A stretch of 10,344 bases of DNA from Candidatus Hydrogenedentota bacterium (lineage in GTDB: Bacteria > Hydrogenedentota > Hydrogenedentia > Hydrogenedentiales > CAITNO01): assembly GCA_903922535.1 (NCBI GenBank), contig CAIXUF010000249.1:1-10344 (forward strand). The letters are read 5' to 3'. The notes under the pieces are model-generated. The model was not told the origin of the DNA, made no database searches, and saw only the letters and a program-made list of their open reading frames with translations. The position numbers were made by a program, and so were the translations under genes. Of this stretch, positions 1 through 7,432 are shown in pieces (position 1 is the first letter of the stretch; every line of letters begins with the position of its first letter).

Positions 1-1
1 A

Positions 2-1270
2 TGGTGGCGCGTGGAACTGGAGCAGTACGAGGCCAACCTGCGCCTTGGACGCACGCCCTACCTCTACATCAACACGGCCTCGGAGGGGAACATCTTCACG
101 CCGAACGGCCCCTGGAGCCCCATGCTCGACAATGACGAGGCGCTGGAATGCGCGCTGGATCTCGTCGCGCTTTTCCTCGACCACGGCTGGAACCTGTGCA
201 CGGTGAGGGAGTTCACGGACTGGTTTGCGGGGAAATGGCCCTGCCCCAAGGCGCCCTCGATGGTCTATGTGATGAACGACACGCTGTCGAACCGCGACGA
301 CCGCGACGGCCGGGTCATCGCCGGCCACGGCAGGCTGCTGCACGCCGAGACACAGCATTTTCAGATTTGCGATCCCGAGGGCCGCATGGCCCCGGAGTTG
401 ATCGTTGCCTATGACCTGCGGACACCCAACCTGTTGCGCGGCGGCTACACCTTTGCCAATCCGGAAAAATGGAACGACAAGGAGAGTTGGGACGGACACT
501 ACGCCTCGACTTCCGGCAATGCGGTGTTCTGGAGCCCCAGTGAGCCGCTGAAGGATGTGGACGGCGTCCCCTACTTCACGCCCTACAAGAAACCCGAATG
601 CCGCGAGCGCACCTTCACGCTGTACGTCGGCGATGACTGGCAACCCTATCAGTTTGCGCCCGGCGGAATCTTTGACGTCCGCCGCGACGGCGACGTGATC
701 CATTGGAGCAAGGAAATGCTCGCCCCTGTCGCGGGCACGGACATCCGGGTCATTTACCATCACACGCTCGACGGGCCGGAGCACCGTGTGCGCGTGGAAG
801 TGCTGGGTGATGATGCCGTGGGCAAACCGGTGCATCTGCGCCTGTGCCCCTATTTCCACCAGGGCTGGGATCACAAAGCGCCTGAGACCCGCACGGACGA
901 TAGGATTCCCGACCACAATGTGGTGGGACAGGAACACAACGTCTTCGCGCGCGCGGGCGAAACGGAATTCGCCTTTTCCGAATCAAATGAATCGCTTCGG
1001 ACGGCGTCCGCTGCGGTCCCGCCCGATGGAACCCTGTCGGTCTACAACCGCAATCCCGGCAAACCGGGCGGCAGCTTTGACGACAACCCCGCCTTCAATC
1101 GCGGCTTCACGCTCCAGGTCAACCACCTCCAGGCAGGTGTCGAATTCGTGGACCCGCCGGGGCCCAATGTCTCCGTGATCGTGGGGCTGAATTTCGGAAA
1201 TCATCAGAAAGGCGCCGACTACGAGTTCTCCTTCCGTTACTGGCACCGAACAGACGAGGCGGGAAAATAG
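2..1270 (+). CDS. C-terminal part of a large protein of unknown function (5'-truncated)
   Basis: The reading frame is open from base 2 (visible start W-W-R-V-E-L-E) to TAG at 1268-1270, so the gene almost certainly begins upstream of the window. The GTG at 11 is probably an internal valine. About 422 residues are visible, with strong GC-rich third positions typical of real genes here. The first ~80 visible residues (an N-x-A-S-E-G-N stretch, P-N-G-P-W-S-P, then L-F-L-D-H-G-W...T-V-x-E-F) resemble the closing strands of a TIM-barrel or polysaccharide-deacetylase-like carbohydrate enzyme. That is a resemblance by eye, not an identification. The remainder is rich in W, Y, F, D, G and P with alternating beta-strand patterns, consistent with one or more beta-sandwich domains. 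No membrane segment is visible in this part. The gene converges on the minus-strand repressor gene, with 100 bp between them and no clear terminator. I do not recognise the family. Confidence 0.8.
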   Translation, partial: WWRVELEQYEANLRLGRTPYLYINTASEGNIFTPNGPWSPMLDNDEALECALDLVALFLDHGWNLCTVREFTDWFAGKWPCPKAPSMVYVMNDTLSNRDDRDGRVIAGHGRLLHAETQHFQICDPEGRMAPELIVAYDLRTPNLLRGGYTFANPEKWNDKESWDGHYASTSGNAVFWSPSEPLKDVDGVPYFTPYKKPECRERTFTLYVGDDWQPYQFAPGGIFDVRRDGDVIHWSKEMLAPVAGTDIRVIYHHTLDGPEHRVRVEVLGDDAVGKPVHLRLCPYFHQGWDHKAPETRTDDRIPDHNVVGQEHNVFARAGETEFAFSESNESLRTASAAVPPDGTLSVYNRNPGKPGGSFDDNPAFNRGFTLQVNHLQAGVEFVDPPGPNVSVIVGLNFGNHQKGADYEFSFRYWHRTDEAGK

Positions 1271-1370
1271 GCGGGGTCTTGAAGCGGCTTTCCGAGTTTG
1301 TTGTTTTTACCCCAACGGGATTATGGAGCACACTTGCCAGCCTTGGGTGGAAGCGCTGCCTCCGTGGCCG

Positions 1371-1598
1371 TCACGGGCTCTTCTCCGGTGCCTCGCCATA
1401 CGCGAAGACCTCTTCGACGTTCTTCCCAAAAAAACGCGCGATGCGGAACGCCAGCGCCAGGGAAGGCCCGTACTTGCCCGCCTCCAGCGCGATGATCGTC
1501 TGACGGCTGGCGCCCACGGCGTCGGCCAGTTCCTGCTGCGTGATTTCACCGGCGTCGAAACGCAGCCGCCGGATGCGGTTGTTAATCTGCGGTGGCAT
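1371..1598 (-). CDS. XRE/Cro-type helix-turn-helix repressor, 75 aa
   Basis: This encodes a small DNA-binding protein. The start is the ATG at 1598 (M-P-P-Q-I-N-N-R-I-R), chosen because family members begin just before the N-R-I-R-x-L-R segment. The longer in-frame extension to 1661 is atypical. Helix-turn-helix residues run from about 20 to 41: T-Q-Q-E-L-A-D-A-V-G, a turn, then recognition helix S-R-Q-T-I-I-A-L-E-A-G-K-Y. They are followed by the family's P-S-L-x-L-A-F-x-I-A-R-F-F-G and E-E-V-F. Length and layout match the short single-domain XRE regulators that carry a F-[DE]-A-G-E-x-T-Q-Q-E-L start. The ATG lies inside the 3' end of the membrane-protein gene (17-bp overlap), so translation is probably coupled. 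Regulators of this subfamily commonly repress their own operon, and two palindromes over the shared promoter fit that. The target palindromes are inferred, not shown. Confidence 0.9.
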   Translation of the reverse strand: MPPQINNRIRRLRFDAGEITQQELADAVGASRQTIIALEAGKYGPSLALAFRIARFFGKNVEEVFAYGEAPEKSP

Positions 1599-2019
1599 CA
1601 AGTTCGTCCCCGAACCGGTAGCTGCATATGACGAACACGGACCGAATGGCGTAGGGCACAAAGATGAAGAAGTTTGTGATCGCCATCAGTTGCCACAACG
1701 GCAGTTCGAAGACGGCATCATAATCCAACAGCACCGTCGGCACGTTGACGGCAGTTACCAGCATCCAGAACCCCAGGAGGAAGCCGGCCTCGTTCGCCCG
1801 GTGCTCGATATCCCGGTCGCGCTCATCCATCCGGACCAGTCCCTTCTTGCGTTTCCGCCAGGAGCTAAGGGGGCCGATCCCCACGGGTATCCAAAGCCAA
1901 AAGGCGATATTGGCGGCCTTCCCGGAGTGCGTCGTCAAATAGATCGTGAGAAACAGCACAATGTACCCGACAAACAGGCCGAGCGTGACCCAAGACTTCT
2001 TTTCTTGCGCATGCATCAT
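1582..2019 (-). CDS. Four-helix integral membrane protein, DUF2178-like, partner of XRE repressor
   Basis: The product is 145 residues starting at ATG 2019 (M-M-H-A-Q-E-K-K). A clear AAAGGAG ribosome binding site lies 9 nt upstream. Four hydrophobic helices are visible at about residues 10-29, 36-54, 79-98 and 108-128. A basic loop (S-W-R-K-R-K-K) precedes a D-E-R-D-R-D-I-E-H-R-A motif at 65-75. That charged motif ahead of a helix pair is characteristic of DUF2178-type small membrane proteins. In many bacteria and archaea these are encoded next to a small XRE regulator, as here. The biochemical role of the family is not established. The downstream regulator overlaps the stop codon region by 17 bp, so both are made from one mRNA. 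Family assignment is by motif and context, so it is moderately sure; the gene itself is well supported. Confidence 0.88.
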   Translation of the reverse strand: MMHAQEKKSWVTLGLFVGYIVLFLTIYLTTHSGKAANIAFWLWIPVGIGPLSSWRKRKKGLVRMDERDRDIEHRANEAGFLLGFWMLVTAVNVPTVLLDYDAVFELPLWQLMAITNFFIFVPYAIRSVFVICSYRFGDELDATAD

Positions 2020-2028
2020 CTCTACACT

Positions 2029-2035
2029 CTCCTTT
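2029..2035 (-). promoter_or_regulatory. Ribosome binding site of the membrane-protein gene
   Basis: On the minus strand AAAGGAG sits 9 nt before the ATG at 2019. It supports that ATG over the second ATG three bases further in. Confidence 0.7.
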
Positions 2036-2068
2036 CCCTCGCGTCAACGGCGCGAATGTTGTGTGTTG

Positions 2069-2104
2069 TTGACATAATGTACAACAGATTTGACATAAAG
2101 TCAA
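2069..2104. promoter_or_regulatory. Paired palindromic operators over the XRE operon promoter
   Basis: Two related near-palindromes lie in tandem on the plus strand: TTGACATAATGTACAA at 2069-2084 and TTGACATAAAGTCAA at 2090-2104. Their starts are 21 bp apart, about two helical turns, so bound dimers would sit on the same DNA face. The first covers the -10 box and the second the -35 box. The arrangement is what is expected for autorepression by the small XRE protein of the same operon. The sequences are seen directly; the identity of the binding protein is inferred. Confidence 0.5.
2076..2104 (-). promoter_or_regulatory. Sigma-70-like promoter of the membrane protein/XRE operon
   Basis: On the minus strand TTGACT (2099-2104) is separated by exactly 17 bp from TACATT (2076-2081). 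This predicts a start near 2069 and a leader of about 50 nt before the ATG at 2019. The -35 matches 5 of 6 consensus bases and the -10 matches 4 of 6. Both boxes are embedded in palindromes, so repressor binding would block polymerase. Confidence 0.65.
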
Positions 2105-2159
2105 GTAAAATAAACTAACGCTTCGGCGGTTCAAGAACGACTTCCCAGGGAAAAGTGGG

Positions 2160-2350
2160 ATGGGATCCGTGCAGCGTTCCCTGGGCGCAGCCAAGCCCAA
2201 CATCGTGGTCATCTTCGCGGACGCCCCCGGCTTTTCTGATATCGGCTGCCATGGTGCGGAGATTCACACGCCCAATCTGGACCGTCTGTCCGCCGAAGGC
2301 CTGCGCTTTGTGCGGGTGTACAACGTCGCGCAGTGCTGCCCGGCGTCCAC
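2160..2350 (+). pseudogene. Remnant of a formylglycine-dependent sulfatase (N-terminal fragment)
   Basis: Codons from about 2190 encode K-P-N-I-V-V-I-F-A-D-A-P-G-F-S-D-I-G-C-H-G, then I-H-T-P-N-L-D-R-L-S-A-E-G-L-R-F and Y-N-V-A-Q-C-C-P. This is the unmistakable opening of an arylsulfatase-type enzyme. Full-length members are roughly 450-550 residues, but similarity stops here after about 60. The metal-binding A-D-D-x-G motif reads A-D-A-P-G, so one aspartate is lost. The active-site C-x-P-x-R motif reads C-C-P-A-S-T, without the arginine. No signal peptide precedes the domain, although these enzymes are usually exported. The frame stays open to 2744, but the added ~130 residues look random. 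The gene is dead. Sulfatases are abundant in PVC-type bacteria that degrade sulfated polysaccharides. Confidence 0.85.
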
Positions 2351-2837
2351 GGAATCTCATTTTGAGACAGACTGCGCCGCATGCACGTCAAGGCTCATGT
2401 CCCCGTGTCTCTGTGATGATGAAATACAGGGAAATCCCGGTCCCTGGCCCATCCCAAAGATCACCCGCCAAAATGCCGGTGTCCAGATTCTGAACACTAC
2501 ACTGCCCAATTTCTGGACATGTTTTGTCTCATATTTGAAGGGGAATGCGCGGGACTCACAAATCTTAAGCTGTAACTCATTGCCTTTGTTATCGTTAAGA
2601 ATTCACAAAAGAAAACCATTAAAATTGGTACACATTTTGCTTATAACCGGCAGAGCGTTTGTGACAGGGATACGTGTCTGTGTCGCGTTCGTCAAGAAGA
2701 CAAGGGTGTGGCGAGTTTTTTTTGTGGAAGTATTTTCGGTATGATGCCAAGTTGCCAATTGTGTGAAACAGGACCTCATATCCAAGGATTTGGCCGGGAT
2801 CGTGCAGTAATGCGCGTGATAAAAGGGTAGTTTGGTT
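2351..2837. other. AT-rich non-coding stretch between sulfatase relic and kinase gene
   Basis: No gene with credible coding character is seen. Just past the sulfatase break are a small hairpin, TCTCA-ttt-TGAGA (2355-2367), and an inverted pair, GAGACA (2364-2369) and TGTCTC (2406-2411). Between about 2500 and 2760 the sequence is far richer in A and T than anywhere else in the window, typical of a promoter region or old insertion debris. It holds the sigma-54 promoter match at 2626-2641. The leader between that and the kinase start is about 186 nt and contains a T8 run at 2716-2723. Confidence 0.6.
2626..2641 (+). promoter_or_regulatory. Sigma-54 (RpoN) promoter upstream of the kinase gene
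   Basis: TGGTACACATTTTGCT matches the -24/-12 consensus TGGCACRNNNNTTGCW at every defined position except one (T for C). The invariant GG (2627-2628) and GC (2639-2640) are exactly 10 bp apart. Transcription would start near 2652, giving a leader of about 186 nt. If real, kinase expression needs RpoN and an enhancer-binding ATPase. No obvious activator site was found at the usual distance; a TTTGT-N15-ACAAA pair (2585-2609) lies too close to be convincing. Confidence 0.55.
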
Positions 2838-5800
2838 ATGGACATAAACCGGGACAAGAACCTGCTTTTCGGGGTTTTCGCCGTTCAGTTGCGCGGGGTA
2901 CTCCCTGCGCAATTGATGGAGATCTCGGCGGCATGGGTCTCCGACCCCGCGATCTCGGTGGCACAACGCCTGGTCGACCAGAAGATTCTCACCGGGGAAG
3001 ACTGCGCAATTCTGGAAAAACTCGTCGATGATGCCATGCGCGTCCACGTCGCCGACCCCGACCAGGTGCTGGCGTTGTTTGGGGGCCGGGAGCATCTCGA
3101 GAAGATCTTCTTCGGGGGCGTTTATTCCAGCTACCTCGACCACCTGGACACGGCCCCCATGGAAGGCGGCGGGGGGGGGTACGGAAGCGGCCAGGGCATC
3201 TCGGGCGTCAGTGAAACCCCGGGCCGCTACACCCTGATCTCCCACCACGCCAAGGGCGGCATGGGACGGGTGCTCATCGTCCACGACGAGCATCTCGGCC
3301 GCAACATCGCCCTCAAAGAACTGATGCCGACAGGCACCTCGGGGGGGGGCTCCGACAAGGCCACACCCATCCGCCAGTCCGCGTCGCTGATTGCCCGCTT
3401 CCTGCAGGAGGCCCGGATTACCAGCCAGCTCGAACATCCCGCGATTGTCCCCGTCTACGAGCTTGGCCGCCGTGAAGACGGCACGCTGTACTACACCATG
3501 CGGCTCGTGCGCGGCAAGACCTTTTCCGCCGCGCTCCGTGAATGCGCCGGGCTCGACGAGCGCCTGCGGCTGCTCTCCAATTTTGTCAGCCTGTGCCAGG
3601 CGATTGCCTACGCGCACAGCCGCGGCATCATTCACCGCGACATCAAGCCGGCAAACGTCATGCTGGGCCAGTTTGGTGAAACCGTCGTCCTGGACTGGGG
3701 CCTGGCCAAGCTGCGCGACGCCGAGGACATCCACGTTGAGGACATCAAAGAGGCGCTCGACTCCTTTGAAATGGAGTGCGACGCGACGCCGCTGACCGCC
3801 TACGGCCGCGCGCTGGGCACGCCGCACTACATGCCGCCCGAACAGGCCGCCGGCCAAATCGAGGCCATCGACGAGCGCTCGGACGTTTACTCGCTGGGGG
3901 CGGTGCTGTACGAAATACTCACGGGAACCACCCCCCATGCGGGCAAGAACACCCGGGAGATCATCGACAAGGTGCTTCACGAGGCGCCCGTGCCGGTGCT
4001 GCAGACCACGCCCGATGCGCCGCCGGAACTGGCCGTCATCTGTGAAAAGGCGCTGAACCGGGCGGGTGCGGACCGCTATCAGACAGCGGCCGAGCTGGCC
4101 GCGGAGGTCGAGCGGTTCATCCAGGGAAGCCTTGTGCGCGCCTACCGCTATTCGCCGGGCCAGATTCTCGCACGCTACTACCTCAGGCACCGCGCCCTGG
4201 TAAACACCGCGCTGGCCTGCGCCATCATCCTGCTGGTGATGGGCGTTGCGTCCTACGCCAGCATTCTCCACGCGCGCAACCGTGAGCACGATCAGCGGCT
4301 GGCCGCCGAGACCGCCCGGCACAACGAAAGCGTCGCCCGCGCCGACGCCGAACACAAGACCTACCAGTCCCAGATTCATTTGGCGCAGGCCCATATCAGG
4401 GAAAAGGATTTTGGGCGCGCCACCGACCTGCTCTGGGAAACCGGCGAAAAGGAGCGCGGCTGGGAATGGCGCTATCTGCTGAACCGCGCCAATCCCGACG
4501 TGTACACCATCGAAACCCCGAACTCGAACCTGTTCGGTGCCGTGTTCAGTCCTGACGGGGCACGCATCGGCACCAACGCCTCTCCGGAACCGCCGTCCAT
4601 CCACGACGCCCTGTCCGGCAAGAAACTCGCCGCGCTGGAGGGCGGCGGGGAAACATACAGCCAGACGGCCTTCAGTCCCGACGGGACCCAATACATTGGT
4701 GTCAGTTGGGAAGGCGCGGTCAACGTGTGGGATGCCGCGTCGGGCAGGCGCCTCCACCGGTTCCCGCTCAACGCCCAGGGATACAGCGCGGCCTTCGACG
4801 CCACCGGCAACTTCATCTTCGCCGGCGCGGGCGACTGCAAGGTGCATGTCTTCGACCTGCAGCGCGACGCACCCGTCTATGAACTCGAGGCGGGCACGGA
4901 GCCGGTCACCGCCGTGGCCATGAGCCCAAAAGGCGGCCGCTTGCTGGCAACGACGGAAGAAGGAACCGGGAAGCTCTGGGACCTGTCAACCCGAACTCCA
5001 ATGTTTTCGATCGTCGGCGTGTCTCCGGTGTTCAGTCCCGACGGATCGCGCCTTGCCGCTGCGCAGGGGACGGAGGCGGTAATCTGGAACGCCGATTCCG
5101 GCGTTGAGATCGCCCGCCTAAAGGGCCATGCGCAGCGCATATTCGGCCTTTGTTTCAATGGCGACGGCACCCGGCTGCTCTCGGCTTCGCAGGATGGGTC
5201 CGTCCTGCTCTGGGACTCGGTCTCGGCAAAAAGCCTGCAAACCTACACGCTGCCGGCCAAGGCCGCCGCCGTCCATGCTTTCTTCCTGGGCGGGGAGAAG
5301 TTCGTTCTGGCCTGTTCCGCCGACAACAACTGCGCGCTTTTTGACACGCAGACCGGTTCCTGCATCTCACGGATACCGGGCCGGGGGCAGAAACTGAATC
5401 TGGCCACGGTCCAGCCCGGCGGCGCCCTGCTGGCAGCCGCCTCCGACAACCATGCCCTCCAGGTGCTGAACCCGCTGGCGCCGACGGGTGAGGAAGCCGT
5501 TGTTTCCCAGTTGGGAACAAACGACGGAATGTCCTGCCGTCTGTCGGCCTCGGCGTCCGGAAAACTGATTGCCTTCTCCCGTCACTGCAACGGCGAAAGA
5601 ATCTGGTTGGCGGACATGGAGGAACAACGGGGCTTGCACTCTTTTTCGGCAAGTTTCGGCTGCAAGCCTGACATGCCTGTGCTCAGTGATGACGGTTCCA
5701 GGCTGGCCATGACTGCGGACCAGCACGTCGCCGCGGTGATCATCAATCCCGCGTCTGCCGATCCGGCAATGATCTCTTTTGCCGGACACACCGCGCCGGT

Positions 5801-7166
5801 GATGGCGATTGCCCTGCGCGCCGACGGAAGCGCTGCGGCCAGCGGCGACGACGGCGGGGAAATATGCCTCTGGAACACCGAAGACGCGCGGACGCAACGG
5901 CGCTGGAAGGCCCACGACGGCGCAGTGACGCGCATGCAGTTCAGCCGGGACGGGCAGCGGCTGCTCTCCTCCGGATTGGACGGCCAAATAACAATATGGT
6001 CCTGCGGCACGGGCGAAAAACTGCGCTCTTTTGCCCGGCAGGACAAGGGGATCGCCACCGCCGTGTTCAACGGGGACGAAACGCGGCTGCTCACCATAGA
6101 CACGGGCGGCGGCGCCCGACTCTGGGATGCCGTTCGGGGGGAGGCCATCGGAAGCGCATCCGTCGGTCCGCAGGTGGGCTCAGAACAGAACCGATGGGTG
6201 CTTGTTGATGCCCTGTTCTGGCCCGGCGGAAGCCAGTTCCTGACCCACTATCCCGATGCGGGCAGCACCCTGTGGGACGCCTCCACGATGACGCCACTGC
6301 TCTTCTTCGAACCTCAAGAACGGGTGCTGCCGCTGTGCGGTGGGCAGCGCCTGGCCATCGCGGACATGCTTGGCAATCTGCGCACGGTGCGCATGCCCGG
6401 CGCACCCGACGGTGCCGCCCTGACCCGCGCGGACTTTCGGCAATACCAGACCGAAGGGGGTGCCCGAACGGCCATCGACACGCCCAGGAGCGCGTGCGCA
6501 ACCCACATGTTCATCAGCCGTGAGGATTTGACGCGGGGAATTGACGGGCTGATTCAGGGAATGGCGGCTGCCCCTCAGTCCGGACAGACGGCGTTCTGTG
6601 TCGAAGCAGACACCAGAACCCAGGCGCTGGCCACGATGGGGTTGAACACAGGGGACTGCATTGCCGCGGTCGATGACACTCCGGTTACGGATACCGCGGC
6701 CGCGAAGACGGCGCTTGAAAACGCGGCGGCGCGCTTGGCCCAGGACCCGAAGGCCGGTCTGGCACTCTCGGTGTCGCGGAATGGACAGGAACAGAAACAC
6801 GGCTATTGGACGCTTCCGCTGACACGGAAGGAAGAGGCCGCAACGCTGACCCGCGAAGAGGCCCTTTGGCTGGTGCAGCATGAAATCGATGGCACCACCA
6901 TGCGAATGGAGACGGATCCCGCCTTCGCATGGTCGTCCCTGATCTTCTTGCCGGAGGATGCCGTGGTCGCCAAAGCCCATCTGGCGGGCAACGTGGTCCT
7001 GACTGCCGTTGACGGCGTGCCCTGTGACAGTATCGGGGCACTGAGGCAGACGCTCATTGATCTCAAACAGCGTGTCGCGACGGGGGAGGCGCCCAAGTTC
7101 TCCCAAAGTTTCCGGGAAGGGGTATTTCGGGAACTGACATGCTCGTTTACCGTGGAGGGCAAATGA
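2838..7166 (+). CDS. Transmembrane Ser/Thr protein kinase with WD40 propellers and PDZ-like C-terminus
   Basis: The product is 1442 residues from ATG 2838; AAGGGTAG sits about 7 nt upstream, and an in-frame TTG at 2832 is less likely. Residues 1-120 form the N-terminal helical region often seen in planctomycete kinases. A glycine-rich linker follows. The kinase domain (~132-430) has A-K-G-G-M-G (138-143), catalytic K160, alpha-C E191, H-R-D-I-K-P-A-N with D268 and N273, D-W-G at D286 in place of DFG, M-P-P-E-Q in place of APE (332-336), and D349. All catalytic residues are present, so activity is expected. One membrane helix spans ~453-475, followed by a charged helix and R-G-W-E-W. About 14 WD40-like repeats (553-1190; many F-S-P-D-G and L-W-D/N) suggest two seven-bladed propellers outside the membrane. 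Two PDZ-like segments follow at ~1251-1319 (G-L-x-T-G-D-C-I-A-A-V-D-D-T-P-V) and ~1363-1413 (V-V-L-T-A-V-D-G-V-P). It probably senses or scaffolds envelope proteins; the ligand is unknown. Confidence 0.95.
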   Translation: MDINRDKNLLFGVFAVQLRGVLPAQLMEISAAWVSDPAISVAQRLVDQKILTGEDCAILEKLVDDAMRVHVADPDQVLALFGGREHLEKIFFGGVYSSYLDHLDTAPMEGGGGGYGSGQGISGVSETPGRYTLISHHAKGGMGRVLIVHDEHLGRNIALKELMPTGTSGGGSDKATPIRQSASLIARFLQEARITSQLEHPAIVPVYELGRREDGTLYYTMRLVRGKTFSAALRECAGLDERLRLLSNFVSLCQAIAYAHSRGIIHRDIKPANVMLGQFGETVVLDWGLAKLRDAEDIHVEDIKEALDSFEMECDATPLTAYGRALGTPHYMPPEQAAGQIEAIDERSDVYSLGAVLYEILTGTTPHAGKNTREIIDKVLHEAPVPVLQTTPDAPPELAVICEKALNRAGADRYQTAAELAAEVERFIQGSLVRAYRYSPGQILARYYLRHRALVNTALACAIILLVMGVASYASILHARNREHDQRLAAETARHNESVARADAEHKTYQSQIHLAQAHIREKDFGRATDLLWETGEKERGWEWRYLLNRANPDVYTIETPNSNLFGAVFSPDGARIGTNASPEPPSIHDALSGKKLAALEGGGETYSQTAFSPDGTQYIGVSWEGAVNVWDAASGRRLHRFPLNAQGYSAAFDATGNFIFAGAGDCKVHVFDLQRDAPVYELEAGTEPVTAVAMSPKGGRLLATTEEGTGKLWDLSTRTPMFSIVGVSPVFSPDGSRLAAAQGTEAVIWNADSGVEIARLKGHAQRIFGLCFNGDGTRLLSASQDGSVLLWDSVSAKSLQTYTLPAKAAAVHAFFLGGEKFVLACSADNNCALFDTQTGSCISRIPGRGQKLNLATVQPGGALLAAASDNHALQVLNPLAPTGEEAVVSQLGTNDGMSCRLSASASGKLIAFSRHCNGERIWLADMEEQRGLHSFSASFGCKPDMPVLSDDGSRLAMTADQHVAAVIINPASADPAMISFAGHTAPVMAIALRADGSAAASGDDGGEICLWNTEDARTQRRWKAHDGAVTRMQFSRDGQRLLSSGLDGQITIWSCGTGEKLRSFARQDKGIATAVFNGDETRLLTIDTGGGARLWDAVRGEAIGSASVGPQVGSEQNRWVLVDALFWPGGSQFLTHYPDAGSTLWDASTMTPLLFFEPQERVLPLCGGQRLAIADMLGNLRTVRMPGAPDGAALTRADFRQYQTEGGARTAIDTPRSACATHMFISREDLTRGIDGLIQGMAAAPQSGQTAFCVEADTRTQALATMGLNTGDCIAAVDDTPVTDTAAAKTALENAAARLAQDPKAGLALSVSRNGQEQKHGYWTLPLTRKEEAATLTREEALWLVQHEIDGTTMRMETDPAFAWSSLIFLPEDAVVAKAHLAGNVVLTAVDGVPCDSIGALRQTLIDLKQRVATGEAPKFSQSFREGVFRELTCSFTVEGK
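3171..3179 (+). repeat. G9 homopolymer in the kinase linker
   Basis: Nine consecutive G bases encode part of a five-glycine run between the N-terminal region and the kinase domain. A one-base slip would truncate the protein before the catalytic domain. The reading frame is intact as given. Confidence 0.9.
3341..3349 (+). repeat. Second G9 homopolymer, inside the kinase N-lobe
   Basis: Another nine-G run encodes the glycines of T-S-G-G-G-S, between the catalytic lysine (K160) and the alpha-C helix glutamate (E191). It lies in a loop insertion, so length changes by whole codons would be tolerated, but single-base slips would kill the gene. Confidence 0.9.
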
Positions 7167-7244
7167 AAACCATGGTTTTGCCGCACCTGGAGCCACCATG
7201 CTCCATGGCCGCAGGAAAGCGCAGGAGGCGGAAAGCCTCTTCCA

Positions 7245-7278
7245 ACGCAGACGCGGCATCCTGCCGCGTTCTCTGCGT
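7245..7278. repeat. Long inverted repeat / stable hairpin
   Basis: Two seven-base blocks, ACGCAGA (7245-7251) and CGCGGCA (7252-7258), pair with TGCCGCG (7262-7268) and TCTGCGT (7272-7278). The loop is 3 nt and there is a 3-nt bulge. No T-run follows on either strand, so it is not a normal terminator. Confidence 0.7.
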
Positions 7279-7432
7279 GCGGTTCGGGGGCACGCCGAAA
7301 GGGACGTCCGAAACCGCGCGGTTGGAGCCTGGCGAAACGGTGATTGGCGGGTCCCGCAGGGTTGCCCGCAGACAATATGGAGAGGGTAGGTTTGTCCGCT
7401 TCTCATGGGGAGATGCGGAATGGTCAAGGCGG

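Noticed and set aside
1271..1370. A terminator between the convergent first gene and XRE gene
   Set aside because: Only 3-4 bp stems (such as GAAG/CTTTC and CCC/GGG) are visible, without a proper T-run directly after them.
2717..2745. A sigma-70 promoter for the kinase using TATGAT at 2740-2745
   Set aside because: The -10 is good, but the matching -35 position is only a T-run; the sigma-54 element upstream is a much better match.
2619..4847. A 742-codon open frame on the minus strand opposite the kinase gene
   Set aside because: It mirrors the kinase gene in a GC-rich genome, lacks domain motifs and has a repetitive V/G/A/R-rich composition; the plus strand carries an unmistakable kinase.
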